The notes under the pieces: model-generated
Databases searched by the model: none
The model's input: only the letters and a program-made list of their open reading frames with translations
What the model was told of the DNA's origin: nothing
Position numbers and translations under genes: made by a program
NCBI GenBank assembly: GCA_038206355.1
Contig: JBBRAY010000016.1
Span: 1-64,000 of the forward strand
DNA length: 64,000 bases
DNA from: JAPLDB01 sp038206355
GTDB taxonomy: Bacteria; Bacteroidota; Bacteroidia; AKYH767-A; 2013-40CM-41-45
Direction of reading: 5' to 3'
Part shown: piece by piece, positions 50,290 through 59,563 of the stretch
Position numbering within the stretch: position 1 is the first letter of the stretch
Layout: each line of letters begins with the position of its first letter

Positions 50290-51582
50290 ATGAGCAGTAT
50301 TTCAACAATAAAAGCAAGGCAGATTCTTGATTCAAGGGGAAATCCAACAATAGAAGTTGACGTTACTACATCAACCGGTGCTTTCGGCCGGGCAGCTGTT
50401 CCTTCGGGCGCTTCCACCGGGGTACATGAAGCGGTTGAACTGCGTGATGGCGACAAAACGAAATACCTTGGAAAGGGTGTATTGAAAGCCGTTGAAAATG
50501 TAAACACAACTATTTTTCAGAAACTGAAAGGGATGACTGTTTCAGAGCAAAAGAAGATTGATCAGGCAATGATTGACCTTGATGGGACTGAAAATAAATC
50601 CAAACTCGGTGCCAATGCAATTCTCGGTGTTTCACTTGCCAGCGCAAAAGCTGCTGCTGATGAAATAAAAAAACCATTGTTCAATTATGTAGGTGGCGAC
50701 AATGCCAACATTCTTCCCGTGCCGATGTTGAATATATTGAATGGCGGAGCACATGCCGACAATGGTATTGATTTCCAGGAATTCATGGTCATGCCTTTCG
50801 GGGCGTCATCATTTACTGAAGCGCTGCGCATGGGGGCTGAAATTTTTCATCACCTGAAAGCCGTATTGAAGAAAAAGGGCTTGAGTACAAATGTCGGGGA
50901 TGAAGGTGGCTTCGCGCCCAACCTTAAATCCAACGAAGAAGCCATTCAATGTGTAATGGAAGCCATTGGTGTTGCGGGTTACACAGCAGGCAAGGACGTA
51001 TTCATTGCCATGGATGCGGCCTCTTCAGAATTTTATGACGCCTCAAAAAAGAAATATGTTTTCAAAAAATCAACCGGTGATGAAATGACTTCAGATGAAC
51101 TTGCGGGTTTCTGGGCCGAATGGGCAAATAAATATCCGATTATTTCTATTGAAGACGGAATGGCTGAAGATGACTGGGACGGATGGAAGAAACTTTCTGA
51201 ATTGTGCAGCAAAAAAATTCAGCTTGTCGGGGATGACTTATTCGTTACCAATGTAAAAAGACTGAAGGAAGGGATTGATAAAGGCATAGCAAATTCCATC
51301 CTCATTAAGGTAAACCAGATAGGCACGCTCACTGAAACGATAGCAGCAGTGAATATGGCTCATGGCAGTGGTTATACAAGCGTAATGAGTCACAGGTCGG
51401 GAGAAACGGAGGACAGCACCATTGCCGACCTTGCAGTAGCATTAAGTTGCGGACAGATCAAGACGGGCTCGGCATCGCGGTCAGACAGGGTTGCAAAGTA
51501 CAATCAGTTGCTGCGTATTGAGGAGATGCTGGGTGAGCGGGCAGCCTTTGGAAGCAAGGGGTTTAAGTTTTTGAACAGTTGA
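50290..51582 (+). CDS. eno: Enolase
   Basis: A 430-residue glycolytic enzyme that interconverts 2-phosphoglycerate and PEP. The N-terminal ARQILDSRGNPTIEVDV, GGAHADNGIDFQEFM, the Mg ligands in FIAMDAAS and IEDGMAEDDW, the catalytic Lys in ILIKVNQIGTLTE and the signature SHRSGETEDSTIADLAVAL are all intact. It has no adjacent FtsB/DivIC-like gene, which in many Bacteroidota follows eno. The next gene starts 76 bases downstream. Confidence 0.97.
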   Translation: MSSISTIKARQILDSRGNPTIEVDVTTSTGAFGRAAVPSGASTGVHEAVELRDGDKTKYLGKGVLKAVENVNTTIFQKLKGMTVSEQKKIDQAMIDLDGTENKSKLGANAILGVSLASAKAAADEIKKPLFNYVGGDNANILPVPMLNILNGGAHADNGIDFQEFMVMPFGASSFTEALRMGAEIFHHLKAVLKKKGLSTNVGDEGGFAPNLKSNEEAIQCVMEAIGVAGYTAGKDVFIAMDAASSEFYDASKKKYVFKKSTGDEMTSDELAGFWAEWANKYPIISIEDGMAEDDWDGWKKLSELCSKKIQLVGDDLFVTNVKRLKEGIDKGIANSILIKVNQIGTLTETIAAVNMAHGSGYTSVMSHRSGETEDSTIADLAVALSCGQIKTGSASRSDRVAKYNQLLRIEEMLGERAAFGSKGFKFLNS

Positions 51583-51658
51583 AAGGCAATTATTTTCAAA
51601 TGAATCAGTATTATCCCGAATGATTTTTTAATTTTATCACGTCATTCTAAAACATAAA

Positions 51659-51961
51659 ATGAGTAGTCAACGAAGTTCAGGACTCTACCCTGAAGATCTC
51701 TCTCCGGAAAAGCTCGAACGATTGTTGCGTGAGGGTTACACCATTTCTCCGAACAGCGGCCGGTTACGAAAGAAAATCAGTACGAAAAAAAAATCGAAAT
51801 TTTTTTCTACGCATAAAACTAAAAAATATACACGGGTGGCACTATGGACGCTTCTGATTCTTGCTTTTCTTGCAAGTCTGGTTATTATCTTACCTGAGAT
51901 GGCCGTTCAGAACAATCCCAATATTCAGAAAGGTCCCGGACAACCCAATATGCGTCGCTAA
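51659..51961 (+). CDS. Small basic single-helix protein, function unknown
   Basis: A 100-residue protein: soluble N-terminus with YPEDLSPEKLERLLREGY (helical), a Lys-rich stretch (about 40-58), one membrane helix (about 61-82) and a short Pro/Asn tail. Charge distribution suggests the N-terminus is cytoplasmic. I recognise no family. It lies between eno and gltA with short gaps and may be co-transcribed with either. It is not a coiled coil and so not an FtsB-like protein. Confidence 0.65.
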   Translation: MSSQRSSGLYPEDLSPEKLERLLREGYTISPNSGRLRKKISTKKKSKFFSTHKTKKYTRVALWTLLILAFLASLVIILPEMAVQNNPNIQKGPGQPNMRR

Positions 51962-52010
51962 AATATCAGCGTCGTAACTGATTAAGAAATAAAAACAAAT
52001 AATAATAAAA

Positions 52011-53336
52011 GTGAAGAACGATAAACTAAAAGTAAAATTTGCAAAAGTTGCACTGCCCTTCGCCGCAGAAATGAAGGAGTTTGTAAAAGAAAACGGTAAT
52101 CAGGTCATTGGATCATACACTATTGATCAGGTTTATAGCGGGATGAAAGGAATGATCGGTATGGTTACAGAAACCAGCAAACTTGATCCGGACGAAGGAA
52201 TACGATTTCGTGGTTACAGCATACCGGAGCTGAGGGCTAAGTTACCAAAAGCACAGGGCGATACTGAACCATTGCCGGAAGGAATATTTCATTTGATGTT
52301 GATCGGTGAATTACCGGATGAAGATGACGTAAGCCATGTGAGTAATGCATGGGCAAGAAGAAGTCATGTACCAAAACATGTGCTCGACATGCTTGATACC
52401 CTTCCGCTTACTATGCATCCGATGACACAATTTACCTGTGCCATCATGGCTTTGCAGACCGAAAGCGTATTTGCGGCGTCTTACCGCAAAGGTTTAAACA
52501 AAAAAGATTACTGGGATGCGATGTACGAAGATGTGATGAATCTCATCTCACGTCTGCCTCGTGTGGCTGCATATATTTACAGAAGAGTGTACAAGAATAA
52601 TGTTCATATCGAACCAGATCCTACACTTGACTGGGCGGCAAATTTTGCACATATGCTTGGGTTTGACGACTACAACATGAAACGCCTGATGCGCCTTTAC
52701 CTCACCATTCATGCTGATCATGAGGGCGGAAACGTTTCTGCACATGCCACACACCTTGTCGGTTCTGCACTGTCTGATCCTTACCTCTCGCTTGCAGCAG
52801 GAATGAACGGTCTCGCAGGTCCGCTGCATGGCCTGGCCAACCAGGAGATGGTTCGATGGATCATTGACCTGCGTAATTATTATGACGGAGGACTTCCATC
52901 ACAGGAGCAGATCAAAGAATACGTGATGAAAACCATTGAAGAAGGAAAAGTAGTTCCGGGATATGGCCATGCCGTATTGCGCAAAACAGATCCACGATTC
53001 CTTGCACAAATGGAATTTGCAAAAAAATATATGCCGGATGATGAGAACTGTAAAATCGTACACATGTTGTATGAAGAGGTACCGCCGATACTTTCCGGAA
53101 TTAAAAAAATTAAAAACCCATGGCCGAATGTGGATGCACACAGCGGAGCATTGCTGATACATTATGGTCTGGTTGAACACGATTTTTATACTGTGCTATT
53201 CGGCGTATCTCGTTCTCTTGGCGTTCTTGCTTCATTGCTTTGGGACAGGGCGCTGGGTCATCCGCTTGAACGCCCGGGATCTGTTACCACTGAATGGATG
53301 AAAAATCAGGCAGCGAAAGCACACGCCAATCTTTAA
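52011..53336 (+). CDS. gltA: Citrate synthase, eukaryotic (mitochondrial) type
   Basis: A 441-residue enzyme condensing acetyl-CoA and oxaloacetate. Active-site residues are in GPLHGLANQEM (His), GYGHAVLRKTDPRF (His) and NVDAHSGALL (Asp). The sequence follows the type I enzyme of mitochondria rather than the hexameric E. coli type: LTIHADHEGGNVSAHATHLV, LSDPYLSLAAGMNGLAG and YTVLFGVSRSLGVLA are close to the animal and plant enzyme. The start is a GTG at 52011. A eukaryotic-type citrate synthase is known in some Bacteroidota. The next gene begins 275 bases on. Confidence 0.94.
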   Translation: MKNDKLKVKFAKVALPFAAEMKEFVKENGNQVIGSYTIDQVYSGMKGMIGMVTETSKLDPDEGIRFRGYSIPELRAKLPKAQGDTEPLPEGIFHLMLIGELPDEDDVSHVSNAWARRSHVPKHVLDMLDTLPLTMHPMTQFTCAIMALQTESVFAASYRKGLNKKDYWDAMYEDVMNLISRLPRVAAYIYRRVYKNNVHIEPDPTLDWAANFAHMLGFDDYNMKRLMRLYLTIHADHEGGNVSAHATHLVGSALSDPYLSLAAGMNGLAGPLHGLANQEMVRWIIDLRNYYDGGLPSQEQIKEYVMKTIEEGKVVPGYGHAVLRKTDPRFLAQMEFAKKYMPDDENCKIVHMLYEEVPPILSGIKKIKNPWPNVDAHSGALLIHYGLVEHDFYTVLFGVSRSLGVLASLLWDRALGHPLERPGSVTTEWMKNQAAKAHANL

Positions 53337-53611
53337 ATGGGTTATCGGTATTTTAGAACTGAAACTGATCGCAATTAATATTCCGGTATTCAGTTATTGA
53401 CATTTACCTGAACAATTCAGAAAAAGTAAATTATCTTCCTTTCAAATAAGTATTTGAATTCAGGAATTTATTTTCTGAAAGTTATATTTTCAAATACACC
53501 AACGCGCAAATAGTCATTCAACATTTGATTTCACTTTGCCGCCTTTTCCGATTATAAATTCCTGTTAGCGGTTTTCCTTTATTAATTCAATCAGAAAAAA
53601 AATTACAAATA

Positions 53612-54646
53612 ATGAAACTCGTCTCCTACCTAAGCAATTCACTTGAACATCTTGGAATTTACCACGAAGGAAAAATCTACAATCTTTCTGATTCAGCAAA
53701 AGCACTTGGCAAAAATCCGTTGCCGGATGACATGCTTGCTTTTTTACAACTCGGAGAGAAGGCAATGAAAACAGCAAAGGAGATCAATGAACTTATTATT
53801 AAATCTCAAAACCAAGACCTCATTCCGATAATTATCGGGACTCAAACTGAATACCGGCTTCTCGCTCCGGTCCCCCACCCCACTTCCTGTCGCGACGGAT
53901 ATGCTTTCCGTCAACACGTAGCCGCAGCAAGAAGAAACAGAAAAGTGGAAATGATAAAAGAGTTTGACCAATACCCGATTTTTTATTTCACGAACCACAA
54001 TGCAATTCAGGGCCCCGGCGATATTTTTTGTATGCCCGATCATTTTCAGAAACTGGATTTTGAACTGGAAGCATCTGTTGTCATTGGAAAGAAAGGAAGA
54101 AATATCAAAGCATCAGAAGCAGATGAATACATTGCCGGTTATATGATCATGAACGACATGAGTGCACGCACATTACAGATGGAAGAAATGATGCTCAACC
54201 TCGGTCCCGCAAAAGGAAAAGATTTTTCGACGGTGATTGGTCCATGGCTTGTTACCCCTGATGAACTGGAACCATTTAAAGTTCCCGCAAAAGAAAATCA
54301 CGTTGGTAACCGTTACAATCTTGCAATGAAATGTTTGGTAAACGGAAAGCAGGTAAGTGCCGGAAATCTCGTTGACATGGACTGGACGTTTGCAGAAATT
54401 ATTGAACGGTGTGCATACGGCGTTGACATACTTCCCGGAGATGTAATCGGCAGCGGAACAGTCGGAACAGGATGTTTTCTCGAACTCAATGGAACGGGGC
54501 TATTCAATGATCCGAACTTCAAACCACAATGGCTGCAGCCCAATGATGTTGTAGAAATGGAAATTGACGGACTGGGAAAACTGAGTAATACTATCCGTAA
54601 AGAGGATAATGACTTTTCGATTCTTGCGTTGAAGAAGGGAGTTTAG
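53612..54646 (+). CDS. Fumarylacetoacetate hydrolase family protein
   Basis: A 344-residue FAH-fold protein. The metal-binding set of the family is recognisable (LDFELEASVVIGKKGRNI with two Glu, and GYMIMNDMSAR with Asp), as are KGKDFSTVIGPWLVT and GSGTVGTGCFLELNG. Members cleave acylpyruvates or 2-oxoacid-type C-C bonds; the substrate here is unknown and tyrosine catabolism genes are not nearby. The gap upstream (275 bases) has no clear feature. A word-repeat run begins directly after the TAG stop. Confidence 0.9.
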   Translation: MKLVSYLSNSLEHLGIYHEGKIYNLSDSAKALGKNPLPDDMLAFLQLGEKAMKTAKEINELIIKSQNQDLIPIIIGTQTEYRLLAPVPHPTSCRDGYAFRQHVAAARRNRKVEMIKEFDQYPIFYFTNHNAIQGPGDIFCMPDHFQKLDFELEASVVIGKKGRNIKASEADEYIAGYMIMNDMSARTLQMEEMMLNLGPAKGKDFSTVIGPWLVTPDELEPFKVPAKENHVGNRYNLAMKCLVNGKQVSAGNLVDMDWTFAEIIERCAYGVDILPGDVIGSGTVGTGCFLELNGTGLFNDPNFKPQWLQPNDVVEMEIDGLGKLSNTIRKEDNDFSILALKKGV

Positions 54647-54745
54647 TCGAATAGTTTAATGGTTGAATGGTTGAGTGGTTTATTGTTTAGCAGCCACATT
54701 CTACATTTTTGGGATATCAACTAATCAACCTTAATCAACCATTCA
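54647..54745. repeat. 8-nt word repeat starting at the FAH stop
   Basis: Octamers follow the stop without a gap: TCGAATAG, TTTAATGG, TTGAATGG, TTGAGTGG, TTTATTGT, then TTAGCAGCC. The inverted side reads ATCAACTA, ATCAACCTTA, ATCAACC. A further run (ATTCGTAT, ATTCGTACC, ATTCGTT, ATTCGTACC) at about 54788-54820 comes right up to the rel ATG. Confidence 0.75.
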
Positions 54746-54823
54746 ATCTTCACTTCTACAATTATCACTTTCGCTTTCTACTCCTCAATTCGTATATTCG
54801 TACCATTCGTTATTCGTACCCCT

Positions 54824-57037
54824 ATGCAGGAGCAGGTATCCACAACATTTAATGCCGACGAGGAAAAAAAACATATCCTCAACCGTTACCGTGCCTTATT
54901 GCGTGCTTGCCGACCGGGCATTACCAAGCATGAGAAAAAAGAAATCCGTCTTGCGTTTAACATGGCCCTTGAAGCGCACAAGGATATGCGCCGCAAAAGC
55001 GGACTGCCTTACATCATTCACCCGCTTGCCGTTGCACAGATTGTGGCAGAAGAAATCGGACTCGGAACAGTGGCTATCATCGCTGCACTTTTACATGACA
55101 CCGTTGAAGATACCCATCTTACACTGAATGATATTGAAAAGAATTTCGGAAAGAAAGTCGGGACCATTGTTGACGGGCTCACAAAAATTTCCGGAGTATT
55201 TGAACAGGGCACTTCACTTCAGGCAGAAAATTTCAGGAAAGTTTTACTCACACTTAGCGACGACATCCGTGTCATCCTCATCAAACTTGCCGACCGCCTG
55301 CACAACATGCGGACGCTTGATCACATGGCACGGGAGAAACAACTGAAGATTGCAAGTGAAACTGCTTACCTCTATGCACCCCTTGCCCACCGTCTCGGCC
55401 TCTATGCCATCAAAGTAGAACTCGACGACCTTGCGATGAAATATACTGATCCTGAAATTTATGATGACATCAATACCAAACTTCAGGAAACGAAAAGAGA
55501 ACGCCAGCGATTCATCAATGAATTCAGTACGCCCATAGGCGATGAAATAGTGAGACAAGGGTTGAAATGCGAAATCAAAGGACGTCCCAAGTCCATTCAT
55601 TCCATCTGGACGAAAATGAAAAAGCAGGCAGTGGAATTCGATGAGATCTACGACATCTTTGCCATCCGTATCATTATCGAAGCCAATGAAGAAGACGAAA
55701 AAGCATTGTGCTGGAAAGTATATTCCATCGTCACCGATTTTTACCACCCCAATCCTGACCGTTTGCGCGACTGGATTTCAACGCCAAAAAGTACCGGTTA
55801 TGAATCGCTGCATACCACGGTAATGGGACCCGGCGGACGATGGGTGGAAGTTCAGATCCGCTCCCGCCGCATGGATGAAATTGCTGAGAAAGGCTATGCT
55901 GCACACTGGAAATATAAAGAGAGCGCTGCTGAAAGTGCAGTGGATGAATGGATCAGCAAGATCCGCGAGCTTCTTGAAAATCCCGAAAGCGATGCCATTG
56001 ATTTTATTGACGACTTTAAACTGAATCTTTTCAGTGATGAAATATTTGTGTTTACTCCGAACGGTGAATTGAAATCTTTGCCGGGAGGTAGTACAGCACT
56101 TGACTTTGCTTTTGAAATCCACAGCGCACTCGGCAGCAAATGCATCGGTGCAAAGGTGAATCACAAACTCGTTCCGCTCAGTCATAAATTGCGCAGCGGC
56201 GACCAGGCCGAGATCCTTACTTCCAATAAACAAACGCCAAAAGAAGACTGGCTGAATTTTGTGGTTACTGCAAAGGCGAAATCCAAAATTAAAAATGCAC
56301 TGAAGGAAGAAAAGAAAAGTGTGGCCGACGACGGAAAAGAAATCCTCCAGCGAAAACTCAAGCACCTCAAAATAAATTTCAACAACGAAAACATAAACGA
56401 ACTCCTTGCCTTTTACAAAATTCCGAGTACGCTTGAATTGTATTACCGTATCGCCAAAGGCATCCTCGACATTTATGATTTAAAAGATTTCGCTGAAGAA
56501 AAAGGACAGATCAAGGCAAAGGCACCACGCCCACAGGAACAGCAGTCGCTCGAACACATGGTGCGCAGTATTCGTGGCAATAGCGACATGCTCGTGATCG
56601 GTGAAAACCTCGACCGTATTGACTACAAGCTATCCACCTGCTGCAATCCCATTCCCGGTGACGACGTTTTTGGATTTGTAACCGTTGGCGAAGGAATAAA
56701 AATCCACCGCGTGAATTGCCCGAATGCCATGCAGCTCATGAGCAACTACGCTTACCGCATCGTCAAAGCAAAATGGACTAACCAGCAACAGATCGCATTC
56801 CTCGCCGGCATCAGGATGACAGGCATTGATGAAGTTGGAATTGTAAATAAAATTTCAAAAGTCATCAGCAGTCAGTTGAAAGTAAACATGCGCAGCATCA
56901 GTATTGATAGCAACGATGGAATTTTTGATGGCACCATCATGCTCTTTGTACACGATACAGAACACCTCCTCAAGCTGATGAAAAAATTAAAAGATATACA
57001 TGGGATATTGACGGTGAGTCGTGTGGATGCGGGATGA
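54824..57037 (+). CDS. rel: Bifunctional (p)ppGpp synthetase/hydrolase
   Basis: A 737-residue RelA/SpoT homologue of the long type. Order: HD hydrolase (about 45-200, IIHPLAVAQIVAEE, LLHDTVEDTHLT, KLADRLHNMRTLD), synthetase (about 235-370, GRPKSIHSIWTKMK, YDIFAIRIII, GYESLHTTVMGPGG), TGS (about 400-460, EIFVFTPNGELKSLPGGSTA), a helical and zinc-finger region and a C-terminal ACT domain. The HD pair is intact, so it should both make and break (p)ppGpp, as the single Rel of most Bacteroidota does. Word repeats come to within a few bases of its start and follow its stop. Confidence 0.95.
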   Translation: MQEQVSTTFNADEEKKHILNRYRALLRACRPGITKHEKKEIRLAFNMALEAHKDMRRKSGLPYIIHPLAVAQIVAEEIGLGTVAIIAALLHDTVEDTHLTLNDIEKNFGKKVGTIVDGLTKISGVFEQGTSLQAENFRKVLLTLSDDIRVILIKLADRLHNMRTLDHMAREKQLKIASETAYLYAPLAHRLGLYAIKVELDDLAMKYTDPEIYDDINTKLQETKRERQRFINEFSTPIGDEIVRQGLKCEIKGRPKSIHSIWTKMKKQAVEFDEIYDIFAIRIIIEANEEDEKALCWKVYSIVTDFYHPNPDRLRDWISTPKSTGYESLHTTVMGPGGRWVEVQIRSRRMDEIAEKGYAAHWKYKESAAESAVDEWISKIRELLENPESDAIDFIDDFKLNLFSDEIFVFTPNGELKSLPGGSTALDFAFEIHSALGSKCIGAKVNHKLVPLSHKLRSGDQAEILTSNKQTPKEDWLNFVVTAKAKSKIKNALKEEKKSVADDGKEILQRKLKHLKINFNNENINELLAFYKIPSTLELYYRIAKGILDIYDLKDFAEEKGQIKAKAPRPQEQQSLEHMVRSIRGNSDMLVIGENLDRIDYKLSTCCNPIPGDDVFGFVTVGEGIKIHRVNCPNAMQLMSNYAYRIVKAKWTNQQQIAFLAGIRMTGIDEVGIVNKISKVISSQLKVNMRSISIDSNDGIFDGTIMLFVHDTEHLLKLMKKLKDIHGILTVSRVDAG

Positions 57038-57100
57038 GGAGCCGCCGGAGAGAACAGCCGTCATTGAATCATTGGTCATTGAGACAATAGACAAAATTTG
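57038..57100. repeat. Word run after rel
   Basis: Starting just past the TGA: GAGAACAGCCG then TCATTGAA, TCATTGG, TCATTGAG, ACAATAG. Periods 8, 7, 8. This is the same TCATT word seen at 17.4, 32.3 and 59.0 kb. Confidence 0.7.
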
Positions 57101-57211
57101 AATTCGGCAATATGAAAATAATTCATCATTCTAAATTCCTTGTTCGTTATTCTTAAATCAAAAAATTTTCAGGAGCAAATGTTCCCCGTTTCATCGTTGT
57201 ATTCCGTCCCG

Positions 57212-57265
57212 CTATCCACTTCGCCCTTTGGGCTTCGTTACTATCGGGGCTATTTTAGAATGTGA
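57212..57265. repeat. GC-rich palindrome forming the end of the GIY-YIG ORF
   Basis: On the plus strand CCGTCCCGCTATCCACTTCG then CCCTTTGGGCTTCGTTACTATCGGGGC: nested stems GCCC-TTT-GGGC and CCCGCTAT/ACTATCGGGG. It is the last part of the GIY-YIG reading frame on the other strand and looks like a dispersed palindromic (REP-like) element. Confidence 0.6.
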
Positions 57266-57553
57266 TGTACTTTTGATTTCACATTTAATAATATTAATTG
57301 TAGTCAACTCAATTTTCTTCTTCCGGCTACCAGCCTTGATTCCTTTCTCTTCTGCGATTGCAGATGTGATATATGGAAAGCCCTCATCGTAAACCAATTC
57401 ATTACAATTGTATTTCTGAGTAAAACTTCCTTTGTACTTACCTGATCTATGTTCTTCAATCCTTCGTTCCAAATCACTCGTAACTCCGGTGTAAAGTACA
57501 GTGTGATTTTTATTGGTGATAATGTATACGAAACCGCCTTTAGTGTGAAGCAT
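57212..57553 (-). CDS. GIY-YIG domain protein with repeat-derived C-terminus
   Basis: A 113-residue protein of the small GIY-YIG (UPF0213/YhbQ-like) family: GGFVYIITNKNHTVLYTGVTSDLERRIEEH (cited in part) is the catalytic block, with the Tyr pair and Arg of the active site. Conservation runs to EKGIKAGSRKKKIEL (about residue 85). After that relatives end NPxWxDL, but here the frame reads through TSHSKIAPIVTKPKGRSG, encoded by a GC-rich palindrome. The domain may be intact but its natural end has been replaced. Role unknown, possibly DNA repair related. Confidence 0.75.
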   Translation of the reverse strand: MLHTKGGFVYIITNKNHTVLYTGVTSDLERRIEEHRSGKYKGSFTQKYNCNELVYDEGFPYITSAIAEEKGIKAGSRKKKIELTTINIIKCEIKSTSHSKIAPIVTKPKGRSG

Positions 57554-57629
57554 TTTTCAAAGTTAAGGATTGCCTCAGTCGTACCTCCTTCGCAATGACA
57601 ACTCAAAGGAGAGAAAGGTATTTCTTTGA

Positions 57630-58919
57630 TTACCCCTTTGAGATCTTCTCCACCGCACCCACAAAATAATCCAACTCACCTAATGAAGTATAAACATTCG
57701 GCGACACGCGCACGCCTTTGAACTCATCATGTACAATTGGTGTTGTATAGATTTTATAATCACCGAAAAGTTTGTCAATGATTTGTGAAGGCTCCATGCC
57801 ATCAATACTAAAGTTGCCGATGGCGCCGGAGTATTCGCGTTTCAAAGATGTGTTCAGTTTTACTTTCGGAAGTTTAATAATTTTTTCTGCCCAGTAATTC
57901 TTCAGGTAACGCAATCGTTCTTCTTTCCTTTTTATTCCAATGCCATTGTGAAAACTAATGGACTCTCCTATCGCTGCTTCTATCGGAAATGAGCGCGTAC
58001 CGAGATTTTCAAATTTCTTAATGTCATCGCTTTGCGGTTCAGGATGCGCAAGTAAAGGCCAGATATTTTTAATTTTCTCTTTCTTCATCCATAACATCCC
58101 CGTCCCGAAAGGTGCGCACAGCCATTTGTGCAGGCTTGTACCGAAATAATCACAATGCAGTTCCGGGATTCTAAAATCAAGATGTGCGAAAGAATGCGCT
58201 CCGTCACAGATCACTTCAATATTTTTTTCATGCGCCATATCGCTCACTGCACGCACAGGCATAATCTGTCCGGTAAGGTTGATGACATGACACATCAATA
58301 TCACTTTTGTATTTGGCGTGATCGCTTTTCTGAACCGCTCCACGATGATTGACGGATCCTCACATGGAACAGGAACAGAAATTTTCACCACTTTAATTTT
58401 ATCCCTCAACTCACGCTGGTGCAACGCGCTCATCATGTTCGGATAATCCTGATTGGTGGTCAGCACTTCATCCCCTTCTTTCAGATCCATTCCAAAAATC
58501 ACCGTCTCCAGCGCTTCAGATGAATTCCTGTTGATGGCAATTTCTTCCGCGCTTACACCGGCAAGATCAGCCAACCCCCTGCGCACATTCTCCCGTTCCA
58601 TTCCTATTGTTTGCCACATGTAATATGCAGGACCCTGGTTGGCAAGGCGAACATAGCGGTCGAGCGCATCCTGCGTTACAACAGGTTGCGGACTAACGCC
58701 ACCGTTATTGAGGTTGATGATGTTTGGTGAAACCGTGTATGACTGTCTCACGGTAAACCAGAAGTCCTCGTCCCGGGCAGCGTCTATTGGTGAAAGATAT
58801 TCTATCTTTTTTGCAGCTGCTTCTACTTTTTCTGCGCTGAAAAGATCCATCAGCGGAAGAACTGATGCCGCCGCTGCAATTGTCCCTGCCTGTTGAATAA
58901 ATGACCGTCTGTTACCCAT
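57630..58919 (-). CDS. Tat-exported class V aminotransferase
   Basis: A 429-residue PLP enzyme of the class V fold (isopenicillin-N epimerase/cysteine desulfurase-like group). The N-terminus GNRRSFIQQAGTIAAAASVL has the twin-arginine motif RRSFI and a hydrophobic stretch, so it is probably folded in the cytoplasm and exported. The PLP-binding Lys is in TSLHKWLCAP and the co-factor Asp in VICDGAHSF. Such periplasmic aminotransferases are common in Bacteroidota but uncharacterised. It is not next to a biosynthetic cluster. Confidence 0.88.
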   Translation of the reverse strand: MGNRRSFIQQAGTIAAAASVLPLMDLFSAEKVEAAAKKIEYLSPIDAARDEDFWFTVRQSYTVSPNIINLNNGGVSPQPVVTQDALDRYVRLANQGPAYYMWQTIGMERENVRRGLADLAGVSAEEIAINRNSSEALETVIFGMDLKEGDEVLTTNQDYPNMMSALHQRELRDKIKVVKISVPVPCEDPSIIVERFRKAITPNTKVILMCHVINLTGQIMPVRAVSDMAHEKNIEVICDGAHSFAHLDFRIPELHCDYFGTSLHKWLCAPFGTGMLWMKKEKIKNIWPLLAHPEPQSDDIKKFENLGTRSFPIEAAIGESISFHNGIGIKRKEERLRYLKNYWAEKIIKLPKVKLNTSLKREYSGAIGNFSIDGMEPSQIIDKLFGDYKIYTTPIVHDEFKGVRVSPNVYTSLGELDYFVGAVEKISKG

Positions 58920-58989
58920 GGAGAATGTGTTATATCAATCGAAGGTATTCAAATAAACTCCTTTTAATCAAATAATTTTTTCTTCACGA

Positions 58990-59030
58990 CGGGTCGAATG
59001 ACCAATGACTAAATGACTAATGACTTTTTA
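58990..59030. repeat. Word run overlapping a gene end
   Basis: GAATGACC, AATGACTA, AATGACT, AATGACT on the plus strand. The last words are the 3' end of the next small membrane protein gene, encoding its final Lys-Ser-His and the stop. Confidence 0.65.
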
Positions 59031-59361
59031 CACCCATTGTCCACTTCGGCAAATAATGCACCGCCAACGTAATCAACCCCATCCCGAAAAAGACCAACGC
59101 ATACAGTCTTGTTGAATCGTTGTAAAAAAATTCTCCGATCATCCATACGCTGTTTGCACAAAGCCAGAATACAACTGCAAGGTTATGAATGAATTCTACT
59201 CTTATTTTTCCAGCCTTTGCCGTCAGAAATATTGCAACTGAGATCGTAGGAATAATTAAACTCACTCCAAGAACCCTATAGTCCTGCACCCAGCAAATAT
59301 CTTTGATCAGCCATAATAATATGTGAAGGTTTTCTGTTGCGCGGATGCGGGGTGGTGTCAT
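59017..59361 (-). CDS. Small membrane protein, function unknown
   Basis: A 114-residue protein with three membrane helices after ENLHILLWLIKDICWVQDYR, a stretch that with CANSVWMIGEFFYNDSTR identifies a small conserved family of Bacteroidota and relatives; no function is known. The last three residues (KSH) come from repeat words, so the natural terminus is slightly altered. Monocistronic. Confidence 0.75.
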   Translation of the reverse strand: MTPPRIRATENLHILLWLIKDICWVQDYRVLGVSLIIPTISVAIFLTAKAGKIRVEFIHNLAVVFWLCANSVWMIGEFFYNDSTRLYALVFFGMGLITLAVHYLPKWTMGVKSH

Positions 59362-59404
59362 GGGTTGTGAGTTAATTTGAGCAGCGAATATAGGAAGGGG
59401 TCGG

Positions 59405-59532
59405 GGAACTTGTTGATTTGTTGATTTGAAACAGCCGGTTCCGTTGAGAAGAATAGTAATCCATTTAACTATTCAACCTTTAAACCATTTTACTAATAAA
59501 CCATTTAACCCTTCAACCAATAAATTAATCAA
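59405..59532. repeat. 8-nt word repeat, about nine octamers in a row
   Basis: Left arm TTGTTGAT, TTGTTGAT, then TTGAAACAGCCGG. The right arm from 59461 to 59532 parses without slip as nine octamers, among them CCATTTAA (twice), CTATTCAA, CCTTTAAA, CCATTTTA, CCCTTCAA and CCAATAAA. It ends at TACCTTTA, a -7-like box for the next gene. Confidence 0.8.
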
Positions 59533-59563
59533 ACTACCTTTACACCAATTCTAAATTTCTTCA

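Noticed and set aside
55244..55747. Long antisense ORF within rel (and others in eno, gltA, xdhB)
   Set aside because: These mirror the codon pattern of well-supported genes on the other strand and have no recognisable domain.
57304..57606. A second overlapping ORF in the GIY-YIG region suggesting a frameshift
   Set aside because: The GIY-YIG domain is complete in the other frame; the overlap frame has no motif.
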